17,998 bases of DNA from DASSOY01 sp035776675 (GTDB lineage: Bacteria > Bacillota > Bacilli > Bacillales > DASSOY01): positions 1 to 17,998 of the forward strand of contig DASTWO010000102.1 of assembly GCA_035776675.1 (NCBI GenBank), given 5' to 3'. A model generated the notes under the pieces. It searched no databases. It was given only the letters and a program-made list of their open reading frames with translations, and was not told the origin of the DNA. A program made the translations under genes and the position numbers. Shown here piece after piece: positions 14,385-17,998 of this stretch; within the stretch, counting starts at the first letter, position 1; each line of letters opens with the position of its first letter.

Positions 14385-15734
14385 ATGCCGACAGTGGCGT
14401 TTCACACATTAGGATGTAAAGTTAACCATTATGAGACGGAAGCGATCTGGAACGTGTTCAAAAAACACGGCTATGAAAGAAAGGAATTCAATAGCAGAGC
14501 CGAAGTCTATGTCATCAACACATGTACGGTTACAAACACCGGAGATAAAAAGAGTCGGCAAACCATTCGCCGAGCCGTCCGGAAGAATCCGGATGCCGTT
14601 ATTTGCGTGACAGGTTGTTATGCGCAAACTTCTTCCAAAGAAGTGATGGAGATTCCCGGCGTTGACGTTGTTGTAGGGACACAGGACCGTGAGAAAATGA
14701 TCGGTTACATTGAGCAATACAAAAAAGAACGTGAACCGATTAACGGGGTCGGCAATATCATGAAGACTCGAGTCTATGAAGAACTGGAAGTGCCGGCTTT
14801 CACGGATCGTACCCGTGCTTCGTTGAAAATACAGGAGGGTTGTAACAATTTCTGTACCTTCTGCATCATTCCGTGGGCGAGAGGATTGCTTCGGTCTCGT
14901 AAACCGGAAGCTGTGCTTGAACAGGCTCAACAGCTTGTTAATGCCGGTTATAAGGAAATCGTGTTGACCGGAATTCACACAGCCGGTTACGGAGAGGACA
15001 TGAAAGATTATAATTTCGCACAGCTGTTGCGGGAACTTGAAGCGAAAGTGGACGGGCTCAAACGGATCCGCATTTCTTCAATTGAAGCGAGCCAGGTTAC
15101 CGAAGAGGTTGTAGACGTGTTAACGAAATCCGAGAAGATCGTCCGTCATCTGCATATTCCTTTGCAAGCTGGGTCGAACACGGTTTTGAAAAGAATGCGG
15201 CGAAAGTATACAACCGAGTTCTTCGCTGAGAAATTAACGCATTTGCGCAAAGCGCTTCCCGATTTCGCGTTGACTTCTGATGTCATTGTCGGCTTTCCGG
15301 GAGAGACGGAAGAGGAATTCCAGGAAACCGTTGATTTTCTGAAGGAAAATCGCTTTGCAGAACTGCATGTTTTCCCATACTCCATTCGGACCGGGACGCC
15401 CGCTGCTCGGATGAAGCAGGTGGACAACGAGGTTAAGAACGAGCGTGTCCGTCATTTGATCAATCTTTCTAATCAATTGGCAAAAGAGTATGCCTCTAAA
15501 TACGAAAACGAGGTACTTGAGGTCATTCCGGAAGAACCATTTAAGAAGAGTGAGCCGAATGGGCTTTATGTAGGATACACCGATAATTACTTAAAGGTGA
15601 AATTTCCGGCTTCTCCTGAGATGGTCGGGAGTATTGTCAGGGTGAAGATCACGAAGGCTGGATATCCGTATAATGAAGGAGAGTTTGTCCGCATTGTTGA
15701 TGATATCCGTCCGTCATCTTCCATCGCTCAATAA
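14385..15734 (+). CDS. mtaB: tRNA t6A37 methylthiotransferase MtaB
   Basis: A 449-residue radical SAM methylthiotransferase that converts t6A to ms2t6A at position 37 of tRNAs reading ANN codons. The N-terminal MTTase domain binds one 4Fe-4S cluster through Cys11 (HTLGCKVN), Cys47 (NTCTVTN) and Cys78 (TGCYAQ). The radical SAM motif is CNNFCTFC (Cys153, Cys157, Cys160), within KIQEGCNNFCTFCIIPWARG. A C-terminal TRAM domain follows. HTLGCKVN and the CxxxCxxC spacing favour MtaB over MiaB or RimO. The ATG at 14385 follows GAGGTGA, which contains the rsmE stop, so translation is coupled; an in-frame GTG at 14376 is inside the ribosome site. It is the last gene of the conserved dnaK operon. Confidence 0.95.
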   Translation: MPTVAFHTLGCKVNHYETEAIWNVFKKHGYERKEFNSRAEVYVINTCTVTNTGDKKSRQTIRRAVRKNPDAVICVTGCYAQTSSKEVMEIPGVDVVVGTQDREKMIGYIEQYKKEREPINGVGNIMKTRVYEELEVPAFTDRTRASLKIQEGCNNFCTFCIIPWARGLLRSRKPEAVLEQAQQLVNAGYKEIVLTGIHTAGYGEDMKDYNFAQLLRELEAKVDGLKRIRISSIEASQVTEEVVDVLTKSEKIVRHLHIPLQAGSNTVLKRMRRKYTTEFFAEKLTHLRKALPDFALTSDVIVGFPGETEEEFQETVDFLKENRFAELHVFPYSIRTGTPAARMKQVDNEVKNERVRHLINLSNQLAKEYASKYENEVLEVIPEEPFKKSEPNGLYVGYTDNYLKVKFPASPEMVGSIVRVKITKAGYPYNEGEFVRIVDDIRPSSSIAQ

Positions 15735-15802
15735 GATTACATGTTCGGTCAAAGGAACAGAAAGATTCATAACCAACCTAGTTTGGAACGGGGGAAAATT
15801 CA

Positions 15803-16453
15803 GTGAATGAGAAACTAGCAGCCATGATCGATCACACCGCTTTAAAGCCGGAAACGACGCTAGAACAAATTGAAAAGCTGTGTGCGGAAGCCAAACAGTA
15901 TGGATTTGCCTCGGTTTGTGTAAATCCTGTATGGGTGAGGGATGTCGCAAAGCATCTTGATGGCAGTGAAGTGAAGGTATGCACGGTGATCGGATTCCCA
16001 TTAGGTGCGGCCACAACCGAAACAAAGGTGTTTGAAACAGGGAATGCCATTGAAAACGGTGCTACAGAGGTCGATATGGTGATTAACATCGGCGCTTTAA
16101 AGAACGGCGATGACGATATCGTATTGCATGACATTGGGGCTGTTGTTGAAGCCGCCGGAGAAGAATTCTTGACAAAAGTGATTATTGAAACAGCGTTATT
16201 GACTGACGACGAAAAGGTGCGCGCTTGTAAATTGGCCGTTAAGGCGGGCGCGGATTTTGTGAAAACCTCTACTGGCTTTTCATCAGGAGGAGCTGAGGTA
16301 GAAGATATCGCGTTAATGCGGAAAACCGTTGGCCCGCAAATAGGTGTCAAAGCCTCAGGCGGAGTGCGTGATCGTGGAACAGCCGAAGCCATGGTTGAAG
16401 CCGGCGCGACTAGAATAGGCGCCAGCTCCGGTGTGTCAATTGTTCAAGATTAG
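15803..16453 (+). CDS. deoC: Deoxyribose-phosphate aldolase
   Basis: A 216-residue DERA. It cleaves 2-deoxyribose 5-phosphate to acetaldehyde and glyceraldehyde 3-phosphate in deoxynucleoside salvage. The TIM-barrel blocks are IDHTALKP, VCVNPVWV, VIGFPLGA, EVDMVINIGAL (Asp91), VKTSTGF with the Schiff-base Lys154, and VKASGGVRD with Lys183. The start is GTG 15803, with GGGGG (15790-15794) in good position; an ATG at 15807 is in another frame. The gap of 68 bases from mtaB holds no clear terminator or promoter, so read-through from the heat-shock operon is possible. The stop overlaps that of the convergent transporter gene by four bases. Confidence 0.95.
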   Translation: MNEKLAAMIDHTALKPETTLEQIEKLCAEAKQYGFASVCVNPVWVRDVAKHLDGSEVKVCTVIGFPLGAATTETKVFETGNAIENGATEVDMVINIGALKNGDDDIVLHDIGAVVEAAGEEFLTKVIIETALLTDDEKVRACKLAVKAGADFVKTSTGFSSGGAEVEDIALMRKTVGPQIGVKASGGVRDRGTAEAMVEAGATRIGASSGVSIVQD

Positions 16454-17388
16454 TCTTGGCCCGACCCGGAAATTCGGTAAAAGAAACGGGCGATCCGATC
16501 CGTGAAGGGCAAGGCCGCCAGGGAGCAGAAGACATTGAATAGAACGCTGATGTGAGCGAGTTGGGCTGAAGGAACGGACGAGAGGTTCACGGCCATTTCG
16601 GATACAAAGTTGATAAACGGCAAAAACAGGATGACTCCGGCGACATTTAAGCCAATATGGGCATAGGAGGCTAATTTGGCCTCAAGATTTGCACGGAAAC
16701 TGGCCAACCAGGCGGTGAAACAAGTTCCGATATTGGCCCCCAGAACGATGGCTACCCCGGCTTCAAGCGACAACTGGCCTTTATTAACGAAGGCCATAGC
16801 GATAGCGGTTGCGGCCGAACTGGATTGAATGATCGCCGTGAACACCGATCCGACAGCTGCCCCGGCCAGATGGTTATTATTGGTTATCAACAACAAATGG
16901 TGAATCCATTTTAAATTAGCCAGAGGCTCCGCCAATTCTTCCAATCCGTTAATCGAGGTAAATACAGCTCCAAGGCCGAACAATACACATCCACTTGAGA
17001 ATAACCACTGGGAACGGAAAAACAATAACCCTGCTCCGAAAACAAGTAATCCGATCAGGATCGCCGGATCTGAAATATCAAGGGTAATCATTTCCACGGT
17101 AATGGTTGTGCCGACATTGGCTCCCAATATGATGCCAATGGTCTGCTTAAAGCGGATGATTCCAGCGGCAAGTAACCCTATGGTAATGATCATTACTGCA
17201 GAGCTGCTCTGAATGAGCGCCGTTAACCCGATTCCAATGAGGAAACTTTTCCATGGCCGATCTGTCATTTTTAACAATATGGTTTGAATGTGTCTCTTGG
17301 ACATGGATTCGAGACCGAGTCTCATGACGGTGATCCCGAACACGAAGACTGCGATCAGAACCGCAAACAGTGAAATGAATTCATTCAC
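16450..17388 (-). CDS. yqeW: Na/phosphate symporter-family membrane protein (YqeW-like)
   Basis: A 312-residue polytopic membrane protein of the NaPi-II/PNaS family. It shows the internal duplication typical of the family: ALIQSSSAV (QSSS at 60-63) with GANVGTT, and AIIQSSSAA (QSSS at 188-191) with GANIGT, the paired re-entrant motifs that bind phosphate and sodium. About eight hydrophobic segments are visible. No C-terminal PhoU domain is present, so this is the short form. B. subtilis yqeW occupies the same position after mtaB. The start chosen is GTG 17388, five bases after AGGTGA on the minus strand; ATG 17394 and GTG 17397 overlap that ribosome site. It probably moves phosphate with sodium, but specificity is not proven by sequence. 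Confidence 0.9.
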   Translation of the reverse strand: MNEFISLFAVLIAVFVFGITVMRLGLESMSKRHIQTILLKMTDRPWKSFLIGIGLTALIQSSSAVMIITIGLLAAGIIRFKQTIGIILGANVGTTITVEMITLDISDPAILIGLLVFGAGLLFFRSQWLFSSGCVLFGLGAVFTSINGLEELAEPLANLKWIHHLLLITNNNHLAGAAVGSVFTAIIQSSSAATAIAMAFVNKGQLSLEAGVAIVLGANIGTCFTAWLASFRANLEAKLASYAHIGLNVAGVILFLPFINFVSEMAVNLSSVPSAQLAHISVLFNVFCSLAALPFTDRIARFFYRISGSGQD

Positions 17389-17457
17389 GAACATCACCTA
17401 ATTCATTGTATGGACAAGAGGGAACAAGCATGAGTGATTTTTTTTTATAAGTTTTGA

Positions 17458-17486
17458 TTGGCTGATCTGAATTCATTTTGTATTAA
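17458..17486 (+). promoter_or_regulatory. Candidate promoter of the GNAT gene
   Basis: TTGGCT (17458-17463), 17 bases, TATTAA (17481-17486), 42 bases before the start codon. Each box matches four of six. It sits in the divergent gap 17389-17528, which also holds a run of nine T at 17438-17446 and otherwise nothing I can name. Confidence 0.35.
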
Positions 17487-17528
17487 GATAGAAGACGAGT
17501 GAGGTTTGGGGGAAGGGACAGGAAGTAT

Positions 17529-17998
17529 ATGATTCCATCTACTGTTGAGATTCGTCGCTTGGCGGATGGTGATTTTGAAGCATTTAAACAAATGAAAACC
17601 GGGATCGAAAATGATTATGTGACTCGGATATTTCAGCGTTCTGTCAACACGGAACCGACTTATGGAGCCTTCGTGAATGATCAGTTGGTTAGCCTTGCCG
17701 CCTATACGCTTTTTGCCGGTCGATATGCAGTGCTGGGAAGGTTACGAACCGATCTCAGATTCCGCGGAAGAGGTATAGCCACTCAACTTTTGACTGAATT
17801 GTGCTCGGAGCTTGATGAACGCCATCCCGGGGTTGCCTGGATCGGCCTTGCAACCGAGTTAAGGAACCATCCCGTTCAGCACATTGCGAACCACCTGGGG
17901 ATGGAACGTTTATCCACCTATTATTCATGTGTGTTAGAGCATGATGGTCTGAGGAATTTGGACCGTGTGGTGAAAGGTGTGCCTGACGAATGGGAAAC
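17529..17998 (+). CDS. GNAT-family N-acetyltransferase (3' end missing)
   Basis: An open frame from ATG 17529 runs to the right edge without a stop: 156 codons visible. An AGGAAG ribosome site (17520-17525) precedes it. The N-terminus reads MIPSTVEIRRLADGDFEAF. The acetyl-CoA signature RFRGRGIAT at residues 77-85 (Q/RxxGxG/A type), within RTDLRFRGRGIATQLL, follows a strand and precedes a long helix, as in GNAT motif A. The substrate cannot be read from sequence. It may be a small-molecule or protein acetyltransferase. It is divergent from the yqeW-like gene; the B. subtilis order is not recognisable at this point. Confidence 0.82.
   Translation, partial: MIPSTVEIRRLADGDFEAFKQMKTGIENDYVTRIFQRSVNTEPTYGAFVNDQLVSLAAYTLFAGRYAVLGRLRTDLRFRGRGIATQLLTELCSELDERHPGVAWIGLATELRNHPVQHIANHLGMERLSTYYSCVLEHDGLRNLDRVVKGVPDEWE

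Noticed and set aside
17437..17447. Run of nine T in the gap before the GNAT gene, considered as a terminator.
   Set aside because: No stem precedes it on the plus strand, and it lies between divergent genes where no terminator is expected.
1..17998. CRISPR arrays, insertion sequences, tRNA or rRNA genes, prophage or toxin-antitoxin modules.
   Set aside because: No regularly spaced repeats, transposase motifs, terminal inverted repeats or tRNA-like cloverleaf sequence noticed on reading both strands. Apart from the possible Rap-Phr insertion the region is conserved chromosome.

Overview
The window looks like part of the core chromosome of an endospore-forming Firmicute of the order Bacillales, with moderate GC. 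The evidence is spore genes (gpr, spoIIP, and yqxA, a usual neighbour of spoIIP), a perfect CIRCE operator ahead of hrcA-grpE-dnaK-dnaJ, and a gene order that closely follows the rpsT to yqeW region of Bacillus subtilis. I cannot fix the family or genus from sequence alone. Coding density is high and no gene-free stretch exceeds about 200 bases.

Layout. (1) Bases 1-1110: the 3' part of a Rap-type tetratricopeptide regulator, overlapped by ATGA with a 50-codon secreted-peptide gene of Phr type, then a terminator. (2) 1126-1504, minus strand: rpsT with its own promoter and terminator. (3) 1572-4428, plus strand: gpr, spoIIP, yqxA, then a strong terminator. (4) 4484-7565: a sigma-A-type promoter, lepA and hemW. 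(5) 7589-15734: a sigma-A-type promoter overlapped downstream by CIRCE, then hrcA, grpE, dnaK, dnaJ, prmA, rsmE and mtaB. This is the same seven-gene dnaK operon as in B. subtilis. Hairpins lie at the hrcA-grpE and dnaK-dnaJ junctions, and a candidate second promoter precedes dnaJ. (6) deoC follows mtaB after 68 bases and may be read through from it. (7) A Na/phosphate-symporter-like gene (yqeW type) lies on the minus strand, its stop codon interlocked with that of deoC. (8) A GNAT acetyltransferase gene runs off the right edge.

How the genes work together. gpr and spoIIP act at two points of sporulation: SASP degradation on germination, and peptidoglycan remodelling during engulfment. HrcA represses its own operon through CIRCE, and GrpE, DnaK and DnaJ form the Hsp70 folding cycle. 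prmA, rsmE and mtaB modify ribosomal protein L11, 16S rRNA and tRNA; with LepA and S20 this makes the segment rich in translation functions. The Rap-Phr-like pair is the only clear cell-to-cell signalling module. It sits beside rpsT, where B. subtilis has housekeeping genes, and is the best candidate for lineage-specific biology. Everything else is conserved and ordinary for the order.
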